DNA of 64,000 bases from Microbacterium sp. (GTDB lineage: Bacteria; Actinomycetota; Actinomycetes; Actinomycetales; Microbacteriaceae), in contig NZ_JAPSHY010000005.1 of assembly GCF_031179285.1 (NCBI RefSeq), positions 62,001 to 126,000 on the forward strand, written 5' to 3'. Under the pieces are notes generated by a model. The model had not been told where the DNA came from. It saw nothing but the letters and a program-made list of their open reading frames with translations, and ran no database searches. This document shows positions 25,701 through 34,062 of this stretch, in pieces. Every line of letters begins with the position of its first letter. Positions within the stretch are counted from its first letter, which is position 1. The translations under genes were made by a program, and so were the position numbers.

Positions 25701-28352
25701 TCGCAGACCCCCGACCCCGACGAAGGCGACCTCACCGCGACGGCGACCGTACAGGCGACCCCGTCGGCCGACCTGTCCATCGTCAAGACGATCTCGGTGA
25801 ACCCGGCGCCGGTCGACGGCGACGTCACCTACACGCTCGTCGTCGAGAACAACGGCCCGGGCGCCGCAGCGGACTTCGCGATCTCCGACGTACTGCCCGC
25901 GGAATTGCTCGACGCCGCCACGACGACCACGGACTGCGCCATCACCGACGGCCGGCTGGACTGCGCGGGCGCCCCCCTCGGCGTCGGCGAGACGTTCACG
26001 GTGAGCATCACCGGCACGATCGATCCCTCGACCGCGTCGGAGAGCATCTCCAACACAGCCACCGTGACATCCACCACCGACGATCCGACCCCGGCGAACA
26101 ACGAGTCCACCGTGACTGTTCCACTCGCCGGCACGCCGGCCGTCGAGCTGGTGAAGGTGGCGGGCACCCCCGTCGACGCGACCGGTGACGGCCGGATCGG
26201 TGCGGGCGACACCGTCTCGTACACGTTCACGGTGCGCAATACCGGTCCGGTCACCCTCACCAGTGCGGCGATCACCGATCCGCTTCTGGGCGGTGCCGTC
26301 GCGTGCGCCGCATTCACCGGGCCGCTCGCACCCGGCACCGAGGTCACCTGCGCGCCGGTGCAATACGTTCTCACCCAGGCCGATGTGGATGCCGGAACGG
26401 TGCACAACGCGGCATCCGTCGTCGCTCAGTCCGCCCGCGGGCCTGCTGAGGCTGATGCCGAAGCCGATGCGACCGTCCCGGCGGTGAACGGCATCAGCCT
26501 CGACAAGGCGCCCGGAGACATCATCGACGCCGACGACGATGGCGCCATCGGCGCCGGCGACACCATCGCCTACGCGTTCACCGTCACGAACACCGGTACG
26601 ACGACGCTGACCGACGCGCAGATCACCGATGCGATGCTCGGCGGCGCGGTGCCCTGCGCCGCGCTCGACGGCGTCTCGCTCGCTCCGGGTGACGAAGTCG
26701 TCTGCGCCCCGGTCGCCTACGAGCTGACCCAGGAAGACGTCGACGACGGCTTCGTTCACAACGAAGCCTCGGTCGTGGCGGACTCGCCCTTCGGTGAGGT
26801 GTTCGACACCGCATCGGCGGATGCGACCTTCGCCGGCAGTGCGGGTCTCGAGCTGGTGAAGACGGCAGGGGCACCCATCGACGCGAACGGTGACGGGCTC
26901 ATCGGCGCCGGCGACAGCCTTTCCTACACCTTCGCCGCCCGCAACACCGGCACCACCACTCTGAGTGACCTGGAGATCTCCGACCCATTGCTCTCGGACG
27001 AGCCGCTGTGCGTGCTGGCGGCCGATCTGGCTCCTGGTGAGACCTACGACTGCGGTGACGTCGTGTTCGACTACACCCTCACACAGGACGACGTCGAGAG
27101 CGAGATCGTCCGCAACACGGCCACCGCCGACGCCTCCAGCCCCCTGGGCCCGGTTGCCGATGATGCGTCGGCGGATGTCGTCATCACCGGCACCGCCGCG
27201 GTCGAGCTCACGAAGACGGCGGGGCAGCCCGCCGACGCCGACGGCGACGGACGTTTCGGCGAAGGCGATACGGTCTCGTACACCTTCACCGTCCGCAACA
27301 CCGGCACGACGATCCTCCGCGACATCGTGCTCGACGATCCGCTGCTCGGCGGCGCGATCGACTGCGCGGCTCTGGGAAATCTGGAACTCGACCCGCAGGA
27401 CGAGGTCGGCTGCGGCCCCGTCGAGTACGCGTTCACGCAGGTCGACATCGACGCAGGCACCGTGCACAACACCGCGACCGTCACAGGCGAGGCGACGAGC
27501 AGTACTGCGGAGGACACCGCCGAAGCCGACGTCGAGGTCACCGGAACCGACGCGCTCAGCCTGTTGAAGTCGGCCGCGGCGATCGTCGATGCGAACGGCA
27601 GCGGACGCACGGATGCCGGCGACACCATCGCCTACACCTTCACGGTCGAGAACACCGGCACGACGACGCTCTCGGGCGTCTCGGTCTCCGACCCCCGTCT
27701 CGCAGGCGATGTCGTGTGCGAGATCGTCGTGCTCGCGCCCGGCGAGGCGACACTGTGCTCTGGTCCGTCGGCGGTGCTCGCGCAGGCCGAGATGGATGCC
27801 GGCGAGATCGTCAACACGGCGACGGCAACGGGCACCGGCACTGGCGAGGAGGCCCCGACGGCAGAGGCGACGGTGGTGACGCCCATCGAAACGCAGCCGG
27901 CGGTCGCGCTCGTCAAGACCGGGGGTGAATACGCCGACGTGAACGGCAACGGCACGGTGGATGCCGGTGATTCGGTGCAGTTCCGCTTCACCGTCACGAA
28001 CACCGGCGCGGTGACGCTGACCGGCATCATGATCGATGACCCGAAGCTGGGCGGTGCCGTCGACTGCGGGTTCTCACCGCTCGCGCCGGGGGAGAAGGCG
28101 GACTGCGGCCCGGTGGGCTACGTGCTGACATCCGCCGACGTCGCGGCGGGCGAGGTCGTCAACGTGGCGACCGCCACAGCCCTGGCCGGCACCGCGACGG
28201 TGACGGCTGCCGCGACCGTGACGATCGATCTGAGCGGCCTCGCGACCACTGGCGGTATGGTCACCGGCGTCGGCTGGGCGCTCGCTCTGCTGGCCGTGGG
28301 TCTCGTGGTGATGCTCGTCGCCAGGGTGCGCCGCAACGCCGCGGAGATCTGA
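22800..28352 (+). CDS. Large cell-wall surface protein with 13 DUF11-type repeats and LATTG sorting signal
   Basis: 1850 residues. Signal peptide about 1-41 (RRAMAGALTALLLAAGLTVV, cleavage near SASA/AQN). A jelly-roll-like N-terminal domain (about 47-215, LTNGGFETPTVPN to GNFLDDITFGTG) is followed by 13 DUF11/TIGR01451-type repeats. The first seven are of the NNGP type (ADLAVIKTLDT, ADVSIEKSFAP and so on). The last six carry an EF-hand-like loop such as DATGDGRIGAGDTVSYTFTV before the strand. The C-terminus has LATTG, a membrane helix and RRNAAEI, a class E sortase substrate pattern. The start is GTG, chosen for AAGGA 5 bases upstream and because the signal peptide begins there. Probably a long stalk or adhesin; ligand unknown. 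No sortase gene is in the window. Confidence 0.9.
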   Translation: MRPKITRQPLRRAMAGALTALLLAAGLTVVTETAMPISASAAQNPTSCQSAVALTNGGFETPTVPNASYRLFPESQVPGWLTNDSLNQIELWSSGFQGVPAAAGRQFAELNANSASRLYQDVTTTPGQTLAWSLKHRGRAGVDVMRVLIGPATGALAQNGPNLSDGTTAWGTHTGTYTVPAGQTVTRFAFEAVSSAGGSNGVGNFLDDITFGTGPCLITTKTVANLTRVGTTAEVGDTLRYTVTTRNDGGNPALQSISSDVLATGLEFVPGSLRIVSGPGVGTLTGATGDDRGDFTAADRTVRVRLGDGGTATAGGSIAPGTATSYTFDAKVNVSAAAGTVLNEARVAFRDAVVNQNRTSISQETQTPVNPAADLAVIKTLDTAQLVAGLPATFTVTATNNGPQAATGVVVTDVVPPGLMNVTATSGGASCTVAATISCAVPDMGVGDSVDIEITGTVVPSRDPGAALTNTATVSGSRTDPDLANNSATVIGTLTTSADVSIEKSFAPSTPVAGQDVTYELIVHNDGPSEARDVVVTDPLDPETTLVSVDTDQGTCGPDPDVLTCAIGTLAPGATATVTVVVRIATGATAVVQNTASVTTSTTDSDPTDNVSSTSFQPDIIADLAVVKTASASQVSAGVAIDFTLAVSNLGASDAVNAVLSDTLPAGFTVTSVDAPAGVACDSGDGSSVQCTWATLSVGGPVLVVVHAVVAADAPAGIVTNTASVASPADDRNTANNSSSAQVEVVQSADLAIEKSAPATGEPGSEFAYTIVVTNNGPSTARGATATDVLPAELIDPEADLAGCTIDAGTLTCQLGDIEPGGTRTVQLTGTWRATATGTVVNTAAVASATPDPVEENDSDQAEVSLVPSADVSITKSTTTPTVPLGGDVSFVVTVRNDGPSAAVGVVVDELPEVGLTITGAAASAGTWSQAETLWTVGTLLPGDEQTLTVTGTADAVGVLVNSATAASQTPDPDEGDLTATATVQATPSADLSIVKTISVNPAPVDGDVTYTLVVENNGPGAAADFAISDVLPAELLDAATTTTDCAITDGRLDCAGAPLGVGETFTVSITGTIDPSTASESISNTATVTSTTDDPTPANNESTVTVPLAGTPAVELVKVAGTPVDATGDGRIGAGDTVSYTFTVRNTGPVTLTSAAITDPLLGGAVACAAFTGPLAPGTEVTCAPVQYVLTQADVDAGTVHNAASVVAQSARGPAEADAEADATVPAVNGISLDKAPGDIIDADDDGAIGAGDTIAYAFTVTNTGTTTLTDAQITDAMLGGAVPCAALDGVSLAPGDEVVCAPVAYELTQEDVDDGFVHNEASVVADSPFGEVFDTASADATFAGSAGLELVKTAGAPIDANGDGLIGAGDSLSYTFAARNTGTTTLSDLEISDPLLSDEPLCVLAADLAPGETYDCGDVVFDYTLTQDDVESEIVRNTATADASSPLGPVADDASADVVITGTAAVELTKTAGQPADADGDGRFGEGDTVSYTFTVRNTGTTILRDIVLDDPLLGGAIDCAALGNLELDPQDEVGCGPVEYAFTQVDIDAGTVHNTATVTGEATSSTAEDTAEADVEVTGTDALSLLKSAAAIVDANGSGRTDAGDTIAYTFTVENTGTTTLSGVSVSDPRLAGDVVCEIVVLAPGEATLCSGPSAVLAQAEMDAGEIVNTATATGTGTGEEAPTAEATVVTPIETQPAVALVKTGGEYADVNGNGTVDAGDSVQFRFTVTNTGAVTLTGIMIDDPKLGGAVDCGFSPLAPGEKADCGPVGYVLTSADVAAGEVVNVATATALAGTATVTAAATVTIDLSGLATTGGMVTGVGWALALLAVGLVVMLVARVRRNAAEI

Positions 28353-28420
28353 CCGCGCGCGAACGTCCGGCACGAGTGAGGAGCTCGCGCCGGCGTTTCG
28401 CGTGTCGAGCGTTTCGCGTT

Positions 28421-28463
28421 CGCGATGCGGGTTTAGCGCTAGCTTTGCGGGTTTCGCATCGCG
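28421..28463. repeat. Inverted repeat downstream of the surface-protein gene
   Basis: CGCGATGCG at 28421-28429 and its reverse complement at 28455-28463, with AGCGCT in the loop. The surrounding 28390-28475 is built of near-repeats of GTTTCGC and GCGGGTTT. It may be a hairpin terminator without a T-run for the large gene or a control site for the next gene. Confidence 0.45.
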
Positions 28464-28550
28464 TCGTGGGTTCCGCACCGCGGCATAGGGTGGGTTCGAT
28501 AGCGCCAAGACACCGTTCGTCGCGCCGCGCCTCGGATGGAAGGTCTCGTC

Positions 28551-29420
28551 TTGTCCGCTCTCGCATTCGCCCTGGTACTCGCCGCGGCGATCGCCCACGC
28601 CTCGTGGAACATCGCCGCTCACGGTGTCAGCAGGGCCGGCATGCCGTTTCTCTGGTGGGGAGCGATCGGGAGCACGCTCCTCTGGGCGGGCGCGATCCCG
28701 TTCACCGGCGGGTTGGGCACCGACGATCTCGGCGCATTCGCGCTCGGGGTCGGTGTGTCTGCTTTCCTGCACGTCGGCTACATGGCTGTGCTGCAACGCG
28801 GCTATCAGGTGGGCGGCCTTTCGACCGTCTACGCCACCGCACGAGGCACCGGGCCGTTTCTCTCGGTGATCATCGCTGTGCTTGTGCTCGGTGAGCGGCC
28901 GTCGATCGTCGCGCTGTTCGGGGTCGCCGCGATCATCGTCGGCGTGGTCGCCATCGGTCTGGTCGACCGGGGGCGGCGGGTGGATGCCGACCGGCCACGC
29001 ATCGATCGAGGTTTGTTGTTCGGGGTGCTCACCGGCGTGGCGATCGCCGTCTACACGATCTGGGACGCGCACGCCGTCCGCGCCTGGGATCTGTCACCGG
29101 TGGCGTTCATGGTCGGAACCACAGCGCTGCAGGTTCCGTTCTACTCGTTCGCGGTGCGAGGGCGCTGGCGGGTGGTGTGGGCGCTCGGGCGCGCGCAGTG
29201 GCGCCGCATCCTGATGTTCGGCGTGCTGTCGCCGCTGTCCTACATCTTGGTGCTCACAGCGATCCAGATCGCTCCCGTCGCACTGGTCGCCCCGCTGCGT
29301 GAGGTGAGCGTGGTGCTCGTCAGCCTGTTCGGGGCATTCGTGCTGCGCGAATCGCGCGCAGGGTGGCGAATCGCCGCGTCGATCATCGTGGTCGTCGGCA
29401 TTGTCCTGCTGGCGGTCTGA
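28551..29420 (+). CDS. EamA/DMT family permease
   Basis: 289 residues from TTG at 28551, or 294 from ATG at 28536. I prefer TTG because GGAAGG lies 7 bases before it and inside the longer version. Ten membrane segments in two EamA halves; GTGPFLSVIIAVLVLGERPS and VAPLREVSVVLVSLFGAFVL are the typical ends of the halves. Members export or import small metabolites; the substrate is unknown. It converges with a response-regulator gene, with a GC-rich hairpin (29421-29440) between. Confidence 0.87.
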   Translation: MSALAFALVLAAAIAHASWNIAAHGVSRAGMPFLWWGAIGSTLLWAGAIPFTGGLGTDDLGAFALGVGVSAFLHVGYMAVLQRGYQVGGLSTVYATARGTGPFLSVIIAVLVLGERPSIVALFGVAAIIVGVVAIGLVDRGRRVDADRPRIDRGLLFGVLTGVAIAVYTIWDAHAVRAWDLSPVAFMVGTTALQVPFYSFAVRGRWRVVWALGRAQWRRILMFGVLSPLSYILVLTAIQIAPVALVAPLREVSVVLVSLFGAFVLRESRAGWRIAASIIVVVGIVLLAV

Positions 29421-29440
29421 GCGGGCGGGCAGCCCGCCGC
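29421..29440. terminator. GC-rich hairpin between converging genes
   Basis: A 6-bp stem (CGGGCGG-type arm pairing with CCGCC, 3-base loop) right after the EamA stop and just before the stop of the converging regulator. It has no T-run, so its termination strength is doubtful. Confidence 0.35.
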
Positions 29441-29442
29441 GG

Positions 29443-30099
29443 TCACAACCGGTCGACAAGGTCCGCACGATGTGCGAGGACGGCTGCCTCGACGCGGTTG
29501 CGTACACCGAGTTTCACCAGGACCGCGCTCACGTATCCCTTCACCGTTCCCTCGACCAGGTGCAGGCGGCGGCCGATCTCGGCGTTGGATGCCCCCGCGC
29601 CCACCAGGGCCAGCACCGCGCGTTCGCGATCCGTCAGACGCGTGACCGCCTCGCGCGCTTCGGCGTCGCGGACTCGATCCTTATCTCGGTAGGGGGCGAT
29701 CACCCGGCGTGCGATGGCAGGGGAGAGGTATGCGCCGCCTGCGGCGACAGCATGGACACCCGCGACGAGTTCCCGTGGGTCGGCGGCTTTGAGCAGGAAC
29801 CCGAGCGCGCCGCCGCCGAGGGCGCGCTCGACGTAGTCGTCTTCCCCGAAGGTCGTCAGGATGATGACCCGGGTGGTCGGCACGGTGGCGCCGATCTCCG
29901 TCGCCGCGGCGAGGCCGTCAAGCCCGGGCATCCGGATGTCGAGCACAGCAACGTCGGGGCGATGCCGCTGGGCGCCGTCGATGGCCTCGCGCCCATCAGC
30001 GGCCTCGAATACGACCTCGATGTCGGGGGCCGATTCGAGGATCGAACGCACCCCGGCACGCATCATGGCCTCGTCGTCGGCGATGAGCACCCGGATCAT
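29443..30099 (-). CDS. NarL/LuxR-type response regulator
   Basis: 218 residues. Receiver domain 1-120 with acidic pocket LIADDEAM and phosphorylation site in DVAVLDIRMPGLDG (Asp near 54), then a LuxR helix-turn-helix (LTDRERAVLALVGAGASNAE, then IGRRLHLVEGTVKGYVSAVL). The start MIRVLIADDE overlaps the stop of the kinase gene by ATGA, so kinase and regulator are translated together and form a pair. The target genes are not evident. Confidence 0.94.
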   Translation of the reverse strand: MIRVLIADDEAMMRAGVRSILESAPDIEVVFEAADGREAIDGAQRHRPDVAVLDIRMPGLDGLAAATEIGATVPTTRVIILTTFGEDDYVERALGGGALGFLLKAADPRELVAGVHAVAAGGAYLSPAIARRVIAPYRDKDRVRDAEAREAVTRLTDRERAVLALVGAGASNAEIGRRLHLVEGTVKGYVSAVLVKLGVRNRVEAAVLAHRADLVDRL

Positions 30100-31484
30100 C
30101 CCGCCCCCAGATGCAGCTTCTCCACCAGCACACCGTCCGTGAAACACAGGCGGTAGGTGGCATCGGTGAAGTGCAGCCAGCCGTCGCGCGCCGCGAAGTA
30201 CTCGCAGCGCGCGCCTTCCGGCGCAGGCGGCTCGACGACGAGAGGAGTGGGACCGGGGATACCGTCAGGGAGCACCGGGTCGAGCTCCTCGCGAGTGGAA
30301 CCCACGCTGATGCTGACGTACACATCCGATGAGATAGCGGTCTGCGTCACCGTGATCGCCTGGACGATGATGAAACCGATGAGGGCGAACGCGACGATCG
30401 CCACCGGCAGAATCGACGCCTGCAGCACGCGACGGCGCGCGGAATTCGCGTTCGTCCGCACGGCGAGGTCGGTTGCATCAGTGCCGACGGGCCTCGGCCG
30501 CAAGGGAGCGCGGAGCCACAACTCGAACCCGTGATCATCCGGACGTGCCTCGATGGTCGCACCGAGGATCTCGGCCCGGCGTCGGAGGCTCGGGATGCCG
30601 TGGCCCCCGCTGCGCGCGATGCTCCCTGTCGATCGGGCGGAGCGCACGACGACGGTGATCCCGGATGTCCCGCTCCTCGAAACGACGACATCGACGCCAG
30701 CTCCCGGCGCGTGGCGAACTGCATTGGTGAGCCCCTCGCGGACCGTGCGCACGGCGAGTTCCGCGATCAGCGGGTGTGCGACGGCGAGGGCGGAAGCATC
30801 GATCTCGGCCTGAACCGTCATGCCCGCCTCGCGCGCCCCCGAGATCAAAGCCTCCGCGTCCTCACCACCGAGCGGCTCCAGCCGTCCGGGACCGTCCGGT
30901 CTCGTCATCTGCACGACATCGCGGAGGCGGCCGCTGGCGCGTACCGCAGCTTCGCGCAGCTCCCGAAAGCGCGCCAGCTGCTGCGGATTCAGATCGCGTT
31001 CCAGCTCCAGTGCTCCCGCCTGCACCGCGATGAGGGCGAGCTCATGCCCGATCGTGTCGTGGAGGTCGTCGGCGATTCGCGCACGCTCCTCGGCCTGGGC
31101 GCGGCCGGCCAGGAGGGCGGCATCCGATTCGCGCTGCTCCGCCTTCAACAGCCGGTATCGGCCGACCCACCAGGGGAAGACGATGGTGAGCAGCGCGATG
31201 ACCACGCTGACCAGCCAGTCTCCGAGTGGCGCGCCACCGGGCAGGAGGAACGACGCAGGAAGAGAAAGTACGAAGATCGCCGCGAAGGATGCCACGGCAG
31301 GGGCCAATGCCGGCATGCGCCGCCCGGCGAGATAGGCGCCGACGCCGGCGGGCGCGAGGATGAGCACCAGTGCCGAATCTCCCCAGCGTGCCACGGGCAG
31401 AGCGGTGATGGACGCGGCGATCAGGAGGGCGGCACCGAGCGGCGTCGGCCACGGCCGCCGCTTCGCGCGGTCCGCTTGGAGCAT
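30096..31484 (-). CDS. Sensor histidine kinase (HisKA_3) with extra C-terminal membrane segment and tail domain
   Basis: 462 residues. The N-terminal part (about 15-110) has four to five membrane segments; the DHp helix has the phospho-acceptor His142 in ARIADDLHDTIGHELALIAV, followed by a HATPase domain (TVREGLTNAVRHAPGAGVDV, GGHGIPSLRRRAE). Unusually, another membrane helix (about 354-378, LPVAIVAFALIGFIIVQAIT) and an 80-residue tail follow the catalytic domain. The tail (SVGSTREELDPVLPDG, then CEYFAARDGWLHFTDATYRL, CFTDGVLVEKL) resembles small BamE/SmpA-like beta folds and would lie outside. The ATG at 31484 is 6 bases after TATGAT, so probably leaderless; a GTG at 31505 is the alternative start. 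Confidence 0.9.
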   Translation of the reverse strand: MLQADRAKRRPWPTPLGAALLIAASITALPVARWGDSALVLILAPAGVGAYLAGRRMPALAPAVASFAAIFVLSLPASFLLPGGAPLGDWLVSVVIALLTIVFPWWVGRYRLLKAEQRESDAALLAGRAQAEERARIADDLHDTIGHELALIAVQAGALELERDLNPQQLARFRELREAAVRASGRLRDVVQMTRPDGPGRLEPLGGEDAEALISGAREAGMTVQAEIDASALAVAHPLIAELAVRTVREGLTNAVRHAPGAGVDVVVSRSGTSGITVVVRSARSTGSIARSGGHGIPSLRRRAEILGATIEARPDDHGFELWLRAPLRPRPVGTDATDLAVRTNANSARRRVLQASILPVAIVAFALIGFIIVQAITVTQTAISSDVYVSISVGSTREELDPVLPDGIPGPTPLVVEPPAPEGARCEYFAARDGWLHFTDATYRLCFTDGVLVEKLHLGAG

Positions 31485-31592
31485 GAATCCATCATAGGAA
31501 TGCACGAGCCGCGCCAGACCTGACGAAAGTAAGGTGCCTGCCTGCCTTCGGTGCGATGCCCGCGGGAAGGGCCGGCTCGTAGCGTCACAGGA

Positions 31593-32336
31593 ATGGACTT
31601 GATCGCACTTCTGACCGCCATCGTGACCGATCTCGCGGCCTCACCGTGGGTATACCTCGTGGTGTTCGCTGTCTGCGTCATCGACGGGTTCTTCCCTCCG
31701 GTGCCGAGTGAGACCGTTGTCGTGGCCGCGGCGGCCATCTCCGTGGCGACCGGCGAGCCGCACCTGCTCCTGCTCGTCGGTGCGGCGGCCGCTGGTGCCA
31801 TCGCCGGCGACAACATCGCGTACCAACTCGGTCGCGCGCTCGGTACCGACCGCTTCCGGTGGATGCGGGCGAAGCGCGTCGCGTCGGCCGTGATGTGGGC
31901 GCGCCGCGGGCTCGACCAGCGCGGGGCGGTGCTCATCTTCGCTGCTCGGTACATCCCGGTCGGCAGGATCGCCGTCAACATGACAGCGGGAGCAACCGGC
32001 TATCCGACCCGGCGCTTCGTACTGCTCTCGGTCGCCGCCGGTATGACGTGGGCGACCTACTCCGCGCTCTTCGGCATCGTCGCGGGCCAGTGGCTTCACG
32101 ATCAGCCACTGTTGGCGGTGGTGATCGCCATCGCGTTCGCCATCGTGGTCGGCGCTCTGGTCGACGTCGTCCTGCGCCGCTTCATCGGACCTGCCACGGG
32201 TGCGCCCGCTTCCGAGCCCGAGCAGCGCGCAGGCAATACCCTCACGCGAGCCGAGGATCGGACTGTCGCCGACCCGCTACGGTTGTCCGATGAGCGCGGC
32301 CACAGCATCCCGAACGTCCTGGACCGACCTGCCTGA
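31593..32336 (+). CDS. DedA family (VTT domain) membrane protein
   Basis: 247 residues with about five membrane segments and a 45-residue polar tail. DedA signatures are FPPVPSETVVVAAAA (conserved Pro and Glu), AGDNIAYQLGRALG and FAARYIPVGRIAVNMTAG (the R-x-x-P-x-x-R-like membrane re-entrant motif). Members act as flippases or affect proton motive force and envelope homeostasis, some by recycling the polyprenyl lipid carrier. TAGCGT lies 7 bases before the ATG, suggesting a leaderless transcript. It is divergent from the sensor kinase; no operon partner is obvious. Confidence 0.9.
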   Translation: MDLIALLTAIVTDLAASPWVYLVVFAVCVIDGFFPPVPSETVVVAAAAISVATGEPHLLLLVGAAAAGAIAGDNIAYQLGRALGTDRFRWMRAKRVASAVMWARRGLDQRGAVLIFAARYIPVGRIAVNMTAGATGYPTRRFVLLSVAAGMTWATYSALFGIVAGQWLHDQPLLAVVIAIAFAIVVGALVDVVLRRFIGPATGAPASEPEQRAGNTLTRAEDRTVADPLRLSDERGHSIPNVLDRPA

Positions 32337-33222
32337 CGACATCCGGACGTTGGTCGCGGAACGGCTGGGCGGAGATGTCGTCGAAGCGGTGAGCCAGAGC
32401 GCCGGCTTCTCGCCGGGCAGCGCGGATCGCGTTCGCACGGCAACCGGGAAGCGCGCCTTCGTCAAGGCCGTGCAGCGCACCGCTCATCCGGGCACGTATG
32501 ACCTGCATCTCAGAGAGCTCGAGGTCATGCAGACGATGCCGTCCGATGTCAGCGCTCCCGCCCTGATCGGATCATTCGCCTCTCCCGACTGGGTCGCACT
32601 CATCCTCGAGGACGTCGAGGGTCGGCATCCCGGCGCAGCGCGCGACGGCAGCGATGTCGTCGCTGTTCTCGATGCGCTCATGACGCTCCCGAAGGTGCCG
32701 GCGGGCTCGGGGTTGCCGAAGGCCGTCGACGAGTTGGGCGTGGACGCCTCCGGTTGGGCCGAGCTGCAGGACGAGGATGCCGTCGCCGACCTCCCCGAGT
32801 GGGTGCAGGCATCGTTCACCCGCCTGCGCCAGTGTGCGGAGTCCGTCTCGAGCACCGTGGCAGGCGAATATCTTCTCCATCTCGACTGCCGTGCCGACAA
32901 CCTGCTGATCGACACGGCCGGTTCGGCATGGCTCATCGACTGGCCCTGGGCCGGGATCGGTGCGCGCTGGGTCGATGGGCTCTGCTACCTCCTCGACGCG
33001 CGGCTTCGGGGCGAAACGATCGATGCCGAGGCTCATCTGGGCGGGCATCCACTCTTCGACGGCGTCGCGGACGCGAGCATCGATTCGGTTCTCGCCGCGC
33101 TGACGGGCGGATTCTTTGCGAAAGCGCGTAGGCCTGCGCCGCCGAACATGCCGACGCTGCGCGAATTCCAGCACGGTGAGGCCCTCGCCGGGATCGCCTG
33201 GCTGCGCGAACGCTGGGGCTGA
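32290..33222 (+). CDS. Aminoglycoside phosphotransferase-like (APH) family protein
   Basis: 310 residues, protein-kinase-like fold. The catalytic loop is HLDCRADNLLID (about 197-208), fitting H-x-D-x-x-x-x-N, and the metal-binding Asp is in AWLIDWPWAGIG. The N-lobe Lys is likely in KRAFVKAVQR. Families like this phosphorylate antibiotics, sugars or cell metabolites; nothing here shows which. The start overlaps the end of the DedA gene by 47 bases in another frame and lies 6 bases after TACGGT (32278-32283), so a separate leaderless transcript is likely. Confidence 0.83.
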   Translation: MSAATASRTSWTDLPDDIRTLVAERLGGDVVEAVSQSAGFSPGSADRVRTATGKRAFVKAVQRTAHPGTYDLHLRELEVMQTMPSDVSAPALIGSFASPDWVALILEDVEGRHPGAARDGSDVVAVLDALMTLPKVPAGSGLPKAVDELGVDASGWAELQDEDAVADLPEWVQASFTRLRQCAESVSSTVAGEYLLHLDCRADNLLIDTAGSAWLIDWPWAGIGARWVDGLCYLLDARLRGETIDAEAHLGGHPLFDGVADASIDSVLAALTGGFFAKARRPAPPNMPTLREFQHGEALAGIAWLRERWG

Positions 33223-33251
33223 TTCGGGCGCACGCTCGAGGCGCGAACCAC

Positions 33252-33911
33252 TCAGCGGAAGTCGACGAGCCCCGCCTGCGCAGCGGTCACCAGGATCTGA
33301 ACCCGGTCGCGGACCTGCCATTTCGACATGATGCGGCCGAGATGCGCCTTGACCGTGCCTTCGGACACGATGAGCGCTCGAGCGATCTCCGCATTGGACA
33401 TGCCTTGCGCCAGGCAGCCCAGAACCTCGGACTCTCGCTCGGTGAGCTGTTCCAGGGGCGCGTCCCGGCCGGCGCCGGACGGCTCCCCGTCTCGCACATG
33501 CCGGATCAGCATCGACGCGATCCGGGGTGAAAGCGAACTCGCCCCGCCATAGACCTCGCGCACGCCCGCCACGATGGCGTCGGCGCTGGAGTCCTTCAGC
33601 AGGTACCCCGAGGCTCCCGCGCTCAGCATCGGGAGCACGGTATCGCTGCCCTCGAGTGTCGTGACGGCAAGGATGCGCACGTCCGGCCACCGCGTCGCGA
33701 TCACCGACGTCGCCTCGATGCCGTTCATCTCGGGCATCTGCACATCCATCATCACGACGTCCGGCTGGTCGCGTTCGACCGCGGCGATCGCCTCCACGCC
33801 GTCTTCGGCCTCACCGATGACCTGGATCTCGGGAGCGCGAGAGACGAAGTGCGACAACGCGGATCTGACCAGAGGGTCGTCGTCGACGATGAGGAGGCGG
33901 ATATCCGGCAT
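33252..33911 (-). CDS. NarL/LuxR-type response regulator, probable partner of the kinase at 34141
   Basis: 219 residues. Receiver domain with LLIVDDDPLV and the phospho-acceptor Asp in DVVMMDVQMPEMNG, then a LuxR helix-turn-helix (LTERESEVLGCLAQGMSNAE, then IARALIVSEGTVKAHLGRI). It is divergent from the kinase gene, with a 15-codon peptide gene between them. NarL-type regulators usually bind DNA as phosphorylated dimers; the ACTG-TC-CAGT palindrome at 33972-33981 in the gap is a possible site. Confidence 0.94.
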   Translation of the reverse strand: MPDIRLLIVDDDPLVRSALSHFVSRAPEIQVIGEAEDGVEAIAAVERDQPDVVMMDVQMPEMNGIEATSVIATRWPDVRILAVTTLEGSDTVLPMLSAGASGYLLKDSSADAIVAGVREVYGGASSLSPRIASMLIRHVRDGEPSGAGRDAPLEQLTERESEVLGCLAQGMSNAEIARALIVSEGTVKAHLGRIMSKWQVRDRVQILVTAAQAGLVDFR

Positions 33912-33971
33912 GAAGGAAGCCTAACGGCGTCGCTACTGCCCGAACGCTGTGTAGACCTTCGGCCAAAAAAG

Positions 33972-33985
33972 ACTGTCCAGTAGTC
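33972..33985. promoter_or_regulatory. Possible regulator-binding palindrome upstream of the peptide gene
   Basis: ACTGTCCAGT is an inverted repeat (ACTG/CAGT around TC), and GACT/AGTC forms a second overlapping pair (33971-33985). GTCCA recurs twice nearby in AGTCCAAGCAGTCCA (34019-34033). A poor -35/-10 pair (TTCGGC, 17 bases, TAGTCA) overlaps it. Binding by the neighbouring response regulator is only a proposal. Confidence 0.35.
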
Positions 33986-34062
33986 AGATGTGCGATGCGT
34001 TCCGCTCGGGCGAAGATGAGTCCAAGCAGTCCACGTAAGACCACATATGGAGGTGAAACACT

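Noticed and set aside
22800..28352. Repeat-rich region as a possible CRISPR or satellite array
   Set aside because: The repeats are protein-level DUF11 domains of about 100 residues with diverged DNA, not short exact DNA repeats.
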